From Mytilinidion resinicola (lineage: Eukaryota > Ascomycota > Dothideomycetes > Mytilinidiales > Mytilinidiaceae), in NCBI RefSeq assembly GCF_010093595.1, contig NW_022985445.1, positions 837,106 through 901,105 on the forward strand: 64,000 nucleotides of DNA, read 5' to 3'. The position numbers and the translations under genes were made by a program. Positions 1 to 11,277 of this stretch are shown piece by piece (within the stretch, counting starts at the first letter, position 1; each line of letters begins with the position of its first letter). Below the pieces are notes generated by a model. It did not search any database and was not told the origin of the DNA. It saw only the letters and a program-made list of their open reading frames with translations.

Positions 1-1427
1 GAAGTTTTTCATAAAGATCATAGGATGTTTAATGCGATGGATATCTCTATAGGCGCCTATCTTTTGACTTGGACTCAACCTCCCCCCGCTTTCTTCGCCG
101 ATTCTTGACGGTGTATGATTCGCTCCACCACTTTGATGTCTTCGATTCGAGGGTTCGCAATGTTGATTTCGTGCCTTCCTGATGAACGTCGGGTCTGTCC
201 AGCATGTCAAATCTTGTGACGGCGTAAAGCACACTTCGGCCACTAAGACTCAAACACATAGGACTTCTATGGATAGCATCATGTAGGAATTGATGGTATG
301 CTCCGACAACCCTGCGTTACTCCCCACCAATCCAACGAGTCTACTTTCGTGTAACGAGCCATTTAAGCAAGGGGGCTCGTGGGACCACCAGACAAAGCTC
401 ATAGGGTCAATGCTCCCTTTGTGGAATGCATCCACACAAGCTCGCGCAACCTAACTGCATGCGGTGACTACAAAGCATCAGTTGAATCACTCCCCATGTA
501 AATGATTCCATCTACTTATACGGATTATTTTTCACAGCACCCCAAATCAGCTCAGTGGCGCAGCGGCAAGTAACCCAACTTCCCCTCCTCATATACTAGG
601 CTAACAAATCGCAGGAAGCGCGGTATGTTACCCTTTGTTCGAGGTCTTGGGTTCAATTGACTGACGTTCCATGTAGCCGGGCTCATATATATACATATAT
701 TGTGGTACCCGGAGGACAACGGTAAGCTAGCTACACTGAAATCCGGTATTCGGATCATGCTAATATGGCCCGTCAGGATCGAAACCGTTCTGAGCTATTC
801 AGCTATCTTTTTTTGGCAATTTTTTGGGTTTGTGGCATAGACGTATGACTCAGATGGTTTCTTTTTTTTTGGAGGTGGAGTGAATATTTGAAGCTAGCGA
901 AAGTGGATCTAGTGGGTAGTGGATGGGTAGGCTTGGTTAGACATGAAGTGGCAGTCTAACACCGTCTGATGTGGCCCGGAAGCTACTAGCTTTGTCAAAA
1001 TCGTCGCTTTACAATCTTTGATATCGTACTAGAGAACCGGAGTGGAGCTAGGCAGTGGGAGCAAGCCTAGAATAAGTGTATGGCTAAAGGACATGATAGA
1101 AAAAGATTCATAGATTCGTGCACTGCCACTTTTTGTGCAAGGAAGCCTGATGGGGATGAGATTCGCTAAGCCATGTGCTTGATCTTGACTATGAATCGAT
1201 TGAAAGAAACTTTACCTGTTTGAACTACTTACGAGATTCGTTCGGTTCAACGAAATGGCTTTTGCATATGAGGGGGAGCTTTGTTTTTGAATGCATATGT
1301 ACCCAGTCCGCGGCCAGAAATGCTGTTCATTTCATAGTACATGTGAGTCTATCCACCCCAACTGCCCACCTAATACTGCCATGAGACCTATAACCGCTCT
1401 CTGGGTTTCCGCCTCGCTCAGCTCGCT
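1..1427. other. intergenic, no supported gene
   Basis: No ORF here resembles a known protein or shows fungal splice structure. The only structure I see is a tRNA-like pol III promoter pair near 548-660, listed separately. The segment ends at the 3' end of the PRE4 gene. Confidence 0.6.
548..662 (+). repeat. tRNA-like A/B-box relic (possible SINE)
   Basis: A stretch at about 548-560 (CAGCTCAGTGGC) resembles a tRNA A box, and GGGTTCAA near 650-657 resembles a B box. The spacing is about 100 bp, too long for an intronless tRNA, and I could not fold an acceptor stem. A degenerate tRNA-derived SINE is the most plausible reading, but chance similarity is possible. Confidence 0.25.
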
Positions 1428-2323
1428 CTAATTGACCTGGGTGCCGTATCCCCTAATACCCTCTGCAAATGCCCAACTCTGATTCTCCAACTTCTCATTC
1501 TCCTTCAGCTCCACACCCTCCTTCGTGATCACCGCAATCGAGTACTTGTCCATACTCCTCGCATCCCGATAGAAAAGCACCTTCATAGACTCCTTGACCA
1601 ACTCCACCGCCTGCTCCTTCGTCACAGACGCCACCGTCGCCTCATCCGGGACCGTACGTCTGAGAATCGGCTGCGCCAGATGCGCCCCGAATCCCGTCGC
1701 TAGCGTCGGGCTCGAGAACGTCGTTCCTAGCAGATCTGCGCTCGCGAGGAAGGGCTTGTTCTCGCCATCCAGGCCCGCCACCAACAGGTGGTTCCACAGC
1801 GGGTTGAAGTCAGAGCGGCGCTTGTACATGACCTTGGACAGGTAGGTGTGCAGGTTCTTAGCGTGCAGCTGGGCGTCGGGGGACTCCTCGGCATAGTTCT
1901 CGCGGATATCGAGGGAGGAGAGCAGGCGGTCGAGGTATTGCATGTCAGAGACGTCACCGCCGAAGCCGACGACGGCGCGGGTGTTGAATTTGCGGAGGCG
2001 CTTCACGTCGGTGAAGCGGGCGAGGGAGCCATATGATGCTGTGAGGGATCCCTTGTTAGTTTAGGATGGACATTGTGTATAAGGTGGGCGTACCTAGGTT
2101 GTCCGCTGCGATCACTACGCCGTCCTTGAACTTCACTGCTATGACTGAGGTTCCTGTCACGATCGGCGATTGTGTGTGTGTTGTAGGGCCAGAGGTCTGT
2201 AAGAACGAGTTGCTGTATGCGCCGTAGACGTCGTCTCGTGGCTGTGAGTTTGTTAATAGATGGAGAGGTAGGCTGAAGGTTTGAGGTGCTTACACGGCCC
2301 CAAGCTTGAGGAAGGTGATTCAT
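1428..2323 (-). CDS. PRE4: 20S proteasome subunit beta type-7 (Pre4)
   Basis: Non-catalytic beta7 subunit of the 20S core proteasome. The model has three exons on the minus strand: 2323-2294 (10 codons), 2241-2094 and 2038-1428, about 265 aa, the usual size for Pre4. The spliced protein reads through a [20 protein letters not shown] block and then ASYGSLARF, the classic proteasome beta-fold entry. The later region [10 protein letters not shown] and the C-terminus with [14 protein letters not shown] also fit beta7. The start at 2323 was chosen because it gives the conserved [19 protein letters not shown] leader. Introns of 52 and 55 bp have GT-AG borders. The downstream neighbour on the same strand is a SAP30BP-like gene, and another beta subunit lies 1.5 kb away. 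Confidence 0.93.
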
Positions 2324-2598
2324 GGCGATGTAGGAGGAAGTGAGTGAGATTCGAGTTGAGGGGGAGGCTGCGGAGATGTGTAGCAAAGTGTGTGGGGGCT
2401 TGGAGGGTTGATAGAGGTGGGATTTGCGGTGATGGGTCCAGGCAGCTTGACGACGCGAAGGCTGTCTGGCGGCCGCTCCAGACTTGGTCCGAGCTTCATT
2501 TTTATGGAGGTGGAATCACGACGCTTGCAGTTCTAAACATGTATGTGTATTGGGTATAAGGCCTTTTGAAATTGAATATGAGCATCTCTGCCAACACG

Positions 2599-3621
2599 TC
2601 ATCTTGGCCGTGAGCGTCTCCGCCTTGGAGACCGCGATCTGCTATGGAACCTCCGTCTTCGAGGTTCGTCCCGCCCACCTCGATGCTCATACTCCTTCCG
2701 CTTGCTGCGATCCTGAACCAAAGATGGACCAGGCTTTTCTCTATCCAATCCAGCCATGACTCTCTCTGCCCCACTACCTCTAGAAAGGTACCCTCCGGGC
2801 GTAGCAGCCCTGCTCGAAGCTCCAGAGGCCGAAGCTGGAACAAATTCAATCGCTTCCCTCTGCACTCTTGCTTGCTCTGCCTCGCGCTGTTTCGTGATCT
2901 CTTTTTGACTAGCAACCAGCTGATCTGCGTATGCCCATTCCGGAAACTTAGAAGGAATAGCCAGCTCCTCTGGCAGAGTTGACGCATACTGGTCAGTCTC
3001 GCTGATGCCCGCGAACTCCATCAACTTCTGTAGGTGACTGGGATTCCTCAAAGCTGATGTCTTCTCAATTCGCTCATTGAAATGTACTCCCCGCTTCTTC
3101 AACTCCAAAAACTGCGCGAATCTTGCTGTAGGACCGGGTCGAGGGGAGCCCGGTGGAGAGGGTGGAATATCGAAATTTGGTATGGGTGGCATTGTAAGAT
3201 TTCGAATGATGAGTCGAGACGTAGAATACGGCGATAGAGGCGCGGAATCGCCTTCTGCTACAGGATCTGCTGGCGGTGAAGTGGCAGACGGCCCCAGTGT
3301 TGGTCCTACGACGGGACCCTCACTGCCTGCTCCATCCTTGGTTTGTGTTGCGGGAGCCAGAGCTGGCCCACTAGATTTGGTCGCATTGTCTAGTTGATTC
3401 AGCATGGATTTCAGTTGGAACAACCCATTGACATACGTGTAAGGGCTACGGAGGGGTTGACAGAGGCCTGTTGACTAGTTAATTTTGTCTGCGTCTTGTC
3501 TATTAGTAGCTATCCGGCCTTTTGTATGGGTTTGACTCGAAGCTGAACTCCTTACCTGCTCTTTGACTGGAGCAGCGACTTCCTCCTCTTCGTCGCTGCT
3601 CGCATAATTCAATCCCAGCAT
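2599..3621 (-). CDS. HCNGP/SAP30-binding-protein-like transcription regulator
   Basis: Two exons: 3621-3556 (MLGLNYASSDEEEEVAAPVKEQ) and 3474-2599, in phase 0, about 313 aa. The N-terminal NYASSDEEEE start and the central block with the FAQFLELKKRGVHFNERIEKTSALRNPSHLQKLMEFAGI stretch are the signature of the HCNGP (SAP30BP) family. These are nuclear proteins linked to transcription repression and splicing. The C-terminus is a basic RS-like tail (SRSRSPRRRRSRPR), consistent with nuclear or splicing association. The exact acceptor (TAG before 3474) is inferred from frame; an alternative acceptor nearby cannot be excluded. The gene is divergent from PRE7, with 242 bp between the start codons. 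Confidence 0.8.
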
Positions 3622-3863
3622 AATGCGTGAATGTGCTGGAGGTGAGGTTGATGGAGAACATGGATCTTCAAGATATCGGAGAAAGCCTTGGCAAAACCGT
3701 CTGTGAGGCGGAAGGCATCAAGCTCCGCGTCAACTCCAAACGAAGCTCCATCACCAGCTCTCCACGACCACCCACCTCCTCACCACCGCATTCAGTGAAA
3801 GGACCGTCCACATTCCTCACCACTGCCTTCTCGTCGTCTACCAGAATTACCAAACTACCCATC
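3622..3863. promoter_or_regulatory. shared divergent promoter of SAP30BP-like gene and PRE7
   Basis: These 242 bp separate two start codons pointing away from each other, so both promoters must lie here or overlap the flanking 5' UTRs. The plus strand stays open in the PRE7 frame through most of the interval, but the conserved Pre7 protein starts at 3864. A TTGGCAAA motif at 3687-3695 matches 7 of 9 positions of the yeast Rpn4 proteasome element GGTGGCAAA. This is weak evidence only. Confidence 0.4.
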
Positions 3864-4706
3864 ATGGCCTCAGTATTCGCCGGAGCACCGCCAAACGGTG
3901 CACCAGGCTACTCCTTCGCGCAAACACCCACCGCCGCCCCAGCGGGCATCCGAGAACACAGCTTCTACCCGTACGATCACCTATACGCTCTGAATATTCT
4001 CTCACTGACCACCCCCAGCTACACCGACAACGGAGGCTCCACACTAGGCATATCCGGCGCCGACTTCTCCATCCTCGCCGGCGACACTCGCTCAACAAGT
4101 GGCTACAGCATCAACACGCGCTACGCCCCCAAGCTCTTCAAGATCGGCGGTGAAGGGCCCGAGAGCAAAGGCGCACGCATCGTGCTCTCCGTTGTCGGCT
4201 TTGCGGCCGACGGCGAAGCCCTCAAGGAACGCCTCGACACCATCGTCAAGATGTACAAGTACCAGCACGGCAAGCCGATGAGCGTAGCCGCGTGTGCGCA
4301 GCGCCTGTCCCACATCCTGTACGGCAAGCGCTTCTTCCCCTACTACGTGACGGCGATCCTGGGCGGGTTGGATGAGGAGGGCAAGGGCGCGCTATACAGC
4401 TACGATCCCGTGGGGAGCTACGAGCGGGAGCAGTGCAGAGCGGCGGGTGCGGCGGCGAGCTTGATTATGCCGTTCTTGGATAATCAGGTTAACTTCAAGA
4501 ATCAGTACATACCGGGGAGCGGGGAGGGGCATGCGTTGCAGCAGCGGGTGCCAGAGCCGCTGCCGCGGAAGGATGTCGAGGAGCTGGTCAAGGATGCGTT
4601 CACGAGTGCGGTAGAGAGACATATTGAGGTCGGCGACGGGCTACAGATGATGATTATCACGAAGGATGGCATCGAGGAGATATACGAGGAGTTGAAGAAG
4701 GACTGA
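3864..4706 (+). CDS. PRE7: 20S proteasome subunit beta type-6 (Pre7)
   Basis: Non-catalytic beta6 (PSMB1-type) subunit of the 20S proteasome. Exon 1 is 3864-3970 and exon 2 is 4019-4706, giving 264 aa. The 48-bp intron is a multiple of three and contains no stop, so an unspliced ORF also exists. Splicing restores the family sequence FYPYTDNGGSTLGISG. Diagnostic blocks are AGDTRSTSGYSINTRY, the LYGKRFFPYYV stretch, GGLDEEGKGAVY-like GALYSYDPVGSYEREQ, and AAASLIMPFLDNQVNFKNQY. The ATG at 3864 has a strong context (ATCATGG). An in-frame upstream extension from 3627 is probably 5' UTR, because family members start at this MASVFAG-like leader. Confidence 0.95.
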   Translation: MASVFAGAPPNGAPGYSFAQTPTAAPAGIREHSFYPYDHLYALNILSLTTPSYTDNGGSTLGISGADFSILAGDTRSTSGYSINTRYAPKLFKIGGEGPESKGARIVLSVVGFAADGEALKERLDTIVKMYKYQHGKPMSVAACAQRLSHILYGKRFFPYYVTAILGGLDEEGKGALYSYDPVGSYEREQCRAAGAAASLIMPFLDNQVNFKNQYIPGSGEGHALQQRVPEPLPRKDVEELVKDAFTSAVERHIEVGDGLQMMIITKDGIEEIYEELKKD

Positions 4707-5483
4707 GCTTGCAAAGAGGCTTGGAGTCTGGCTGGGTGAATATTTATTTGGTGCTTGGCGTGAGCGAGTTATAGAATCAGACTTGCTTCTTACCAATCCA
4801 AGATGGACTCAAATTTTCTAGGCTTCCGTCACTTGATTCCATACAAGTCTCACAAGTAACTACGCTAGGTGCTTCTGCTAACATAAACGACGACAACACA
4901 CTCTGGGTACTTCTTCTGACCTCAACACTATGAAACCCAAACACGCAACGAAATCCACAAAACGTACAGTATTCCACTATGAGTCTGGACACACAGATTC
5001 ATCACTGCTTGGCTCCAACCTTGCTCACTTGACACCACTGTGAGGAGTGGCCCAGCTAGGTCAGTAGCCAGTGAATCAAGGAGCTGCCTGATTTGCACTG
5101 CCTGAAACTTGACATCGTACTTAGACTCTTTAAACCTCACGGGGTAACCCCCAAACAGTGACAAGCGGGTGTGCACAGACTTATGGCCTGTCTCTGGAGT
5201 CAGTTCTACCATTATAAACCCCCCTTATTTTTCATCTACGTTCCACAGTTTCCAAACCCTCATTGAATTCTCCAAAATACACATAACGTAGTGACATCTG
5301 CACCTATAAACACCCCGTGTAGTTCCTTTACTTCTTCAGTGTTCTACAATTTCTTTGACTTCATCCATGATAGGCAATTCCCAACACACGTTCTAAGCCA
5401 CACGGAAACGAAACGGCACCCAGGTCATGAAAGGGCAGCAGCATAAGTGTGCCTCAGCATAAGTGTGCCTTTCAACCTAAACG
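4707..5483. other. intergenic, no supported gene
   Basis: No protein-like ORF. A perfect 16-bp tandem duplication (CAGCATAAGTGTGCCT) lies at about 5439-5470, immediately before the left arm of the 1-kb inverted-repeat element. Confidence 0.5.
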
Positions 5484-6479
5484 TTATGGCGCCCCTTCCT
5501 GGCTATTGGCTGACTCAGCGCAATACCGTAGTTATAACTATCTATCCTTCCGTTATAGCTAGCTTCCTCACTCACTCATCAACCAATACAATACTTGACC
5601 CTCTATTTACCGCTGCTCTCTGCACCTCCCTCAGTCTGGCGCCCGACGAGAGGCTAGCAGTTGAGAACAGAGTAAAAAAGATGGAACAACGCACTATTGG
5701 GTGTCCTGCCTTGCTGTCCGGGACACAGGCAGCCATCGATTGCCCGGGACTTTCGAACTACCAGCCGTTAGGAACGTTGAGACACAGCTGCAATCCGGGA
5801 TTATGACTATAGGCTACACATTATTAGGGCTCTTGAGTGGCGTCAGATCGTTATAAACGCATCGAACTGAGTGCTCATTCTCCTCGTCAGGGACGCATTA
5901 AGTCAATAACATCACCAATTGGACTGGAACCCCTTCTACGACATACAAACCTCACTTCCTAATACCTCAAGTTCAGCCATTTCCGACACTCTCTCATGAC
6001 GGCCTTCTACACGGCATACACATCCTCGACATTCCCACCCAGAGAAGGACACCGGACATTACATCTGACTTCTTTCATGGCAGCATTTCTTCTGGCAACC
6101 CACAGCGGGATACACATTCACTCTTGGGCAGTACCTTGGAGGATAGCCCATCTAAGTTCACATCTGTGCCCCATTCGCAAACCTACGTCCACTGATCAGA
6201 AGGAAGGCACATTCTAGAGGGAGACTTAGAAGAACACTCAATCACATCGGTACCCAATTGTCCCAGCATTACATCTACCGTGGACACTCACTGGTCGCGA
6301 GCTGACGCTGTCGGTCTCAAAATGGGGGAATATCAGACTGGCGGAGGGACAAACAGCAGCAGAAATAGAGGGTCAAGTATTGTATTGGTTGATAGTGAGT
6401 GAGAAAGCTAGCTACAACAGAAGGATAGATATACGGTATTGCGCTGAGTGAGCCAATAGCCAGGAAGGGGCGCCATAAA
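5484..6479. mobile_element. 1-kb inverted-repeat element (non-autonomous TE or two inverted LTR-like copies)
   Basis: The left arm, about 5484-5638, and the right arm, about 6333-6479, are reverse complements over roughly 150 bp with small indels. The outer ends both read TTATGGCGCCCCTTCCTGG inwards, and the shared inner core includes AACCAATACAATACTTGACC. The roughly 700 bp between them carry no recognisable transposase. A TIR transposon derivative is the simplest reading. The base run TGGCGCCCGACGAGAGG just after the left arm resembles a retroelement primer-binding site, so two LTR-like fragments in opposite orientation are an alternative. Confidence 0.6.
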
Positions 6480-6525
6480 GTTGTGCTTTAGCTTATTCTA
6501 CACAGCCAAATATTGCTGGTTCAAC

Positions 6526-8847
6526 TTATCTGTTTGCAGAAATCCAAACACCTTGAGGACCAAACGGAGTATGGCCCATGTTTGTGACACCGTTCTCTGA
6601 TCTCTTCTTTTCCGGCGGAGCAGCCCGCACAAGTACCTCACTAACAGGGTCGCCTTCCCCACGATCGACGATCCACTTCCCCATCCCATACTGTGCAGGC
6701 GCCTTTCGAACGCCTCTGCCGCCTCCACCGACAATGAGATTTCCGGGTCTGTAGTCAGGATTCGTTTCCATGCGCTTAACCACGGAATTGTGAATTACAA
6801 CATTGTCTGGAACGTCCCTGGTTTCGCCTTTCGGCAAGGGCCAAGCAATGCTCTTCCAAGAGCCATCTTCTTGCAAGTCCATTCGGCGGAAAGGCAAGTA
6901 TTCCATGATGTTCCATGAGACGACAGACGCCCGTGACACGCCGTTTCCAAATTGCAACACGTCGTGTATCTTCCCGTGGCAGGCAGCAGACTCCAACAAC
7001 GTGTGGAACCGAGAGGGCTTGGATCCGACACAGCTAGTTGTCGTATGCGGCCGAAGACGATGCTGAAGTCCTGATGAGGGCCCAATCTCGGGATCAGGCG
7101 ATGCTGGGTCAATTTCGATCTGCGGGACTACAGTTGATTTGCTTCTCAGAATGTCGTCGGGACAACAATTGAGGGCCTTAAGCTTGACCTCGTCGAAGTG
7201 GAGGCCGGCGCTTTGTGCTTCTTTAACCATCCACACAAGAGGAATATGACTTAGAGCTGAATCTTCGCCATCCCCAAGGGGCCATCCACCTCCAATATCC
7301 TAAAATCATTAGCAATTGATTGATACATTAGGTACATATAATGTTGACGTACCGCGTGGCATCCAGCAAACCAGACTTCCCGAATATCTTGTTCTTCGCC
7401 GTCTGAATCCTCATCATCGTGGTGTATGATGGCCGCCATCGAGGTCTCTGAAATCGATGTGGCGGCCGAGGATGGTCGATCGTTCTCAGAACGTCCATTT
7501 GGTGAGAGACCGGGACTCAAACTACGGATACCTCTCGTGTCTGATCCATCTTTGAATATTTCATTCTCGGGTGGCATTAGGGTACCACGACGCGATGGGT
7601 TATAACGATGCGTGTCTGTGCTTGGCCTGCCTCGGGTTTGTTGCTCTACTTCGTCAATGGCCGCAAGATTGAAAGGGTGCAAGACACGCTGGCGTCGATG
7701 ATGGTAGTGATGCGTCTTCTTTGGCTTCGTTTCCGATATCAGGTCTTGCCGGAATTTTGCGCGTCGTTCATCGATGGCGACCGCGTGCCGGACTACTTTG
7801 GCAGAGCTGCGAGCGGTATATGGGAACTTGCTCCTTTGCATCCACGCGTTCTCGAATCTCGGGACGGAGTTGACAGTATCGAAGAGACCTAGGAATCGTA
7901 TGCGACGAACAGGCCGGCTAAAAGTCTCGCGAAAAGCACACATGAAATCCAGAAGGTATTTCTTATCATCCTTCTCTTTCTCGGTGCGTTCTTGTCGAAC
8001 CTGCCATTTCTGGAAGGTCTTCCACGCAAAATGGCACATTTCTTCGTTTCCGGCCTAAAAAGGGTCAGCAAGATGCCCAAATATAGGACAATACATTGTA
8101 CTTAATAACACTTACTGAGAGAAGGCCGATATGGTCGAGCATCTCAGCCAGAAAGCGAGCAGTGTATGCGCCACGCGAGAATCCGAAGAAATAGATATCA
8201 TCACCAGGAATGTAGTAGCGCATGAGAAACTATGGATCATCAATACAAGAGAAAAGTACACCCTTCAAGTGATGGGTATGGGGGAAGTACAGTGCCTCGT
8301 CATTGATCCTGGTATACTGTTCTGCCACTGCCTGAGGTGGCTCGGCAACTTTCCGATTGTTCCAATAAACATAATTTACAAATTTGAATATGCATCGAGG
8401 AGCTTCAAGCAGCAAGCAGTGGCAGACGAGTGTACACGGATCTGTGACGAGGTATTGTATGAATGAGCTTACTCGATAGCCTGCCATTACATGTTCATCG
8501 AACGATGTCCCAACCGCAGAATCCTTAGCTTTCGCATACCAAGACTTGAGGCGGTCAATGCGACTGGTATGCGAATAAGACTTTGACACCACATATGTAC
8601 CAATGCCAGGCTGGTAATAGTGGAATTGACTCTCGTCATTCCGGTCAAGCATCCGGTAGATTTTTAGGATGTTGGAATCAGAGTCAGTTCCCGAGAACTT
8701 ATTCCCCGTCCCATCAAAACACAAGATGAACTTCTTGCGCCTCCTGTGGGGGCCTGCCTTTACGGGGACGAAGAATTCATTGCGTTCTGTGCCCGGACTC
8801 GGTTGCCTCTGCGAAGGGGCCTGGCTCGCTGGCAGCAAAGAAGCCAT
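6526..8847 (-). CDS. DUF2235 (Tle1-like) alpha/beta-hydrolase domain protein
   Basis: Four exons: 8847-8473, 8229-8116, 8054-7353 and 7299-6526, giving 654 aa. The domain starts near residue 37 with [14 protein letters not shown], and the nucleophile elbow [10 protein letters not shown] is at about residues 141-150. The later [15 protein letters not shown] and [16 protein letters not shown] blocks supply the acid and histidine regions. This is the fungal DUF2235 family, related to the Tle1 phospholipase effectors of bacteria; the fungal substrates are mostly unknown. A 150-residue low-complexity insert ([10 protein letters not shown] to [11 protein letters not shown]) separates the core motifs, as is common in fungal members. 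Intron 1 (8230-8472, 243 bp) holds a palindromic element, whereas the other two introns are 61 and 53 bp. The start at 8847 is the first ATG in frame. Confidence 0.85.
8288..8459 (-). mobile_element. palindromic MITE-like element A1, inside intron 1 of the DUF2235 gene
   Basis: About 172 bp with imperfect terminal inverted repeats: TACAATACCTCGTCACAG at one end matches the complement of the other end, and an inner stem GTCTGCCACTGC pairs with GCAGTGGCAGA. Over some 150 bp it is about 80% identical by eye to element A2 in the oxygenase gene, in the same orientation relative to transcription. Removing it leaves about 70 bp of intron, a normal size here. Confidence 0.75.
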
Positions 8848-9737
8848 TGGGCATAAAAACAATAGTGAAAGTTTAGGGAGATGGATATATTCGAAGAAGA
8901 CGAGAGGAAGAGCTCAATTGAGGCTGAACAATACAATCATCAAGAGCTTGGCATGCGGAGAAGCGCGTGAGAGCTTTTGGGAGGTCTTGAGATCGGAGCC
9001 GCTTACTCTAGCACAAGCCCGCCCAAGCAACGAGTCGGTAGACCCAGATGCATGCTACATGGAACTGCAGATACACCGGCGCACGAGCTCCAGCTGCAGG
9101 TGACGACGGTGGCGCGCATCCTCCGGAGCTTCGCTCCACACGAGAACGGTTCGTTGGGAAGCACGGCATGAAGAATCCCGATGGGGATCACAAGACCGCC
9201 TTTTGCCAGCTCTGTGGAGCACCGTCTGCTCGAGCTGCAGGAGCGGAGGGGCTCTGGGGACAGACAGTTCGTCCATGGGTGCCGGGCGCTGGGATATCGG
9301 GTGTCCGCATTTGTGGAGGATCGGTGGGACAGGGGTTGCTTTTTGGGTTCTGACGGCCAATTGAGGACGAATGGAGGCGAAAGAAGCGAGTGTATGTGCA
9401 CTTCCAGCGAGTAGGAGCCCCAATTCATGATGGTGGAGATGGGGAGAGTGGATGTGGGTGATCGGGCACTAAGTTGGGCTAGTTCGGTAGGACGGCGGGC
9501 CGGTCCCTTTCGCTTCGCACAAACCTCACTTCCCGTCACCCTGTCGTGCCTGTCTCTCCGCCGAGCTGCAGCTCCACCGAGCTATTGATGCTCCTGCATG
9601 CAACTGAATCGGTGGCGACAAGTCGACTCGTCAGAGCTGCCAGATATCTCCAGCTTCCATCATTGGCGGCAATGCGCACTGGCCGCGATGCACAGCGCAC
9701 CACTGTTTTGATGGCTGCGGTCCGCGCCCAAGCACGG
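8848..9737. other. intergenic, no supported gene
   Basis: This is the upstream region of the DUF2235 gene. A minus-strand ORF at 9003-9539 (178 codons) has no recognisable domain and a composition typical of random GC-rich sequence, so I do not call it. Confidence 0.5.
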
Positions 9738-9958
9738 CACGCGGGGCATGGAAAAGGTGGCACTCCAATTCTAGGACAAGCTGTCTTGTGTGTACACCTG
9801 TCTGCCACTGCTTGGGGCGCTTCAACGAGTTTCCACATAGCCCAACATAGATAGCTTCTGCCTCGTTCAGGTTCCTAAGAATGCGTTGAAGCGCCCCAAG
9901 CAGAGGCCCACGATACGGAGTGCCTCATAACTGTGCCACTAATTTTACGCCCAGCGTG
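9738..9958 (+). mobile_element. palindromic MITE-like element B1 (intergenic)
   Basis: About 221 bp. The left end GCACGCGGGGCATG..GGTGGCAC pairs with the right end GTGCCACTAATTTTACGCC. An inner stem CTGCCACTGCTTGGGGCGCTTCAA pairs with TTGAAGCGCCCCAAGCAG, so almost the whole element can fold into one hairpin. The loop carries the family-specific ATAGCTTCTG segment. It shares ends and stem with B2, B3 and B4. Confidence 0.75.
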
Positions 9959-10176
9959 TTTTGGAGCTGAGGAAACGGCAAAGATGGAGATATGGCGCTG
10001 ATCGATTCAGCGGGGCCCGATCTTGATGAATGAGGCCCTCGCTGGGGTACCCGCCCACGGGACGCGTGCGGAGCCACGGTGATGGACACAGAAACACAAT
10101 ATCTACACTAGAGCTGTGCTCTCGGACGAGTGGTGGTCGCTCAACTGATGGATTTCGTTGGAGGCCTTGCTAGCCG
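9959..10176. other. spacer between two palindromic elements
   Basis: No ORF and no repeat recognised in these 218 bp. Confidence 0.4.
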
Positions 10177-10411
10177 TGCACGCTGGGCATGAAACAAGTG
10201 GCACATTCATCGAGTACTCTGCCTGTGCGTACACCTGTCTGCCACAGCTTGGGGTGCTTCAATGCGTTTTCACATAGCCCAAAATGAAGAGCTTCTATCT
10301 TGTTCAGAGTCCTGACAATGCGTTGAAGCACCTTAAGCGGTGGCATACACGCGTACACATCCACCACGGGTTGCTCAAACTAAGTGCCACTTCTTGCATG
10401 TCCTGCGTGCA
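10177..10411 (+). mobile_element. palindromic MITE-like element B2 (intergenic)
   Basis: About 235 bp, and the best-preserved copy at its termini: TGCACGCTGGGCATGAAACAAGTGGCAC pairs with the complement of the far end with only four or five mismatches. The inner stem CTTGGGGTGCTTCAATGCG pairs with CGTTGAAGCACCTTAAGCG. It has the same orientation as B1 and B3. Confidence 0.8.
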
Positions 10412-11277
10412 AAGGTAGATCACTGCACCTGCCATCGCTCAACAGTGGCGAGCTGACCACTCGGAGCGAGGTAGGGAACGGCGGTCAGGCCCCTCTCCAC
10501 AGAGATCAGCTTCCGCTGATCGTGACTCGTGCTTAGACCAGATGAGGTTTGCTACCAATTTTTCCCTTGAAGGCCCCACGAGGTGGAGTCATATATCTGG
10601 CCCGCGGACGTATTGATATGCAGATCATCAACGGAGGCGAAGCTGTAGACCAATTGATCGTGTACATCACTGTAGAGTAGTAAAACGAACCGGGGTAAGA
10701 CAGGGGAATTATATTGAAACTTTGTAGGTGGCTGGCTGATCCGGCACATTGGTGGCCTGGGATTTGCTACACAAGTACTTTGAAGCTCTGCAGCACTAGT
10801 TGCGCAAAGTAGCTGCATGTCTGTGATAGCCCATCTCTCATTCTAGCTCAGCACACAGCTCAGCTTCGGACGCAAGCTTCTGCTACATACGTCAATGCGC
10901 AGCCACGCAGCCGCCATCGTCACCAATCATGGAGGTTGGGCAACTGTTTCTGGCACCCAGTGCGTGCATCCCCCAAAGCGGAGTACAGCGAGAGGTCCAC
11001 ACATGATGCAAGGCAAGGTTTGGTCGAGGACCCACCATGGTCGGCATCTCCAATGTCGATTCCTGCATCTTGATCTTGCCATATCAAAGCGTGTCACGGT
11101 ATTGGCTAGCGTTTGTACTTTCATATGAGACCGGAGCTGCATGTTTTCTAGCTACCTACCTCCCCCTCTCCTTCGTGAACCCCCCCAGATTCGCTAGGCC
11201 ACCTCAGACCGTGGTGTCTATAAAACTTGTATATTTCCATCATAGCGCTGTACAGTACGGTTATTTGAAGATCAATC
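10412..11277. other. intergenic, promoter region of the oxygenase gene
   Basis: No gene is supported. The 866 bp upstream of the oxygenase start contain no further element copy that I can recognise. Confidence 0.5.

Noticed and set aside
3627..3863. Longer PRE7 reading frame starting at 3627
   Set aside because: The extra 79 residues are unlike any proteasome beta6 leader, and the ATG at 3864 has a better context; the openness is probably accidental.
9003..9539. 178-codon minus-strand ORF upstream of the DUF2235 gene
   Set aside because: No recognisable motif, overlapping ORFs on the other strand, and no evidence of introns or conserved blocks.
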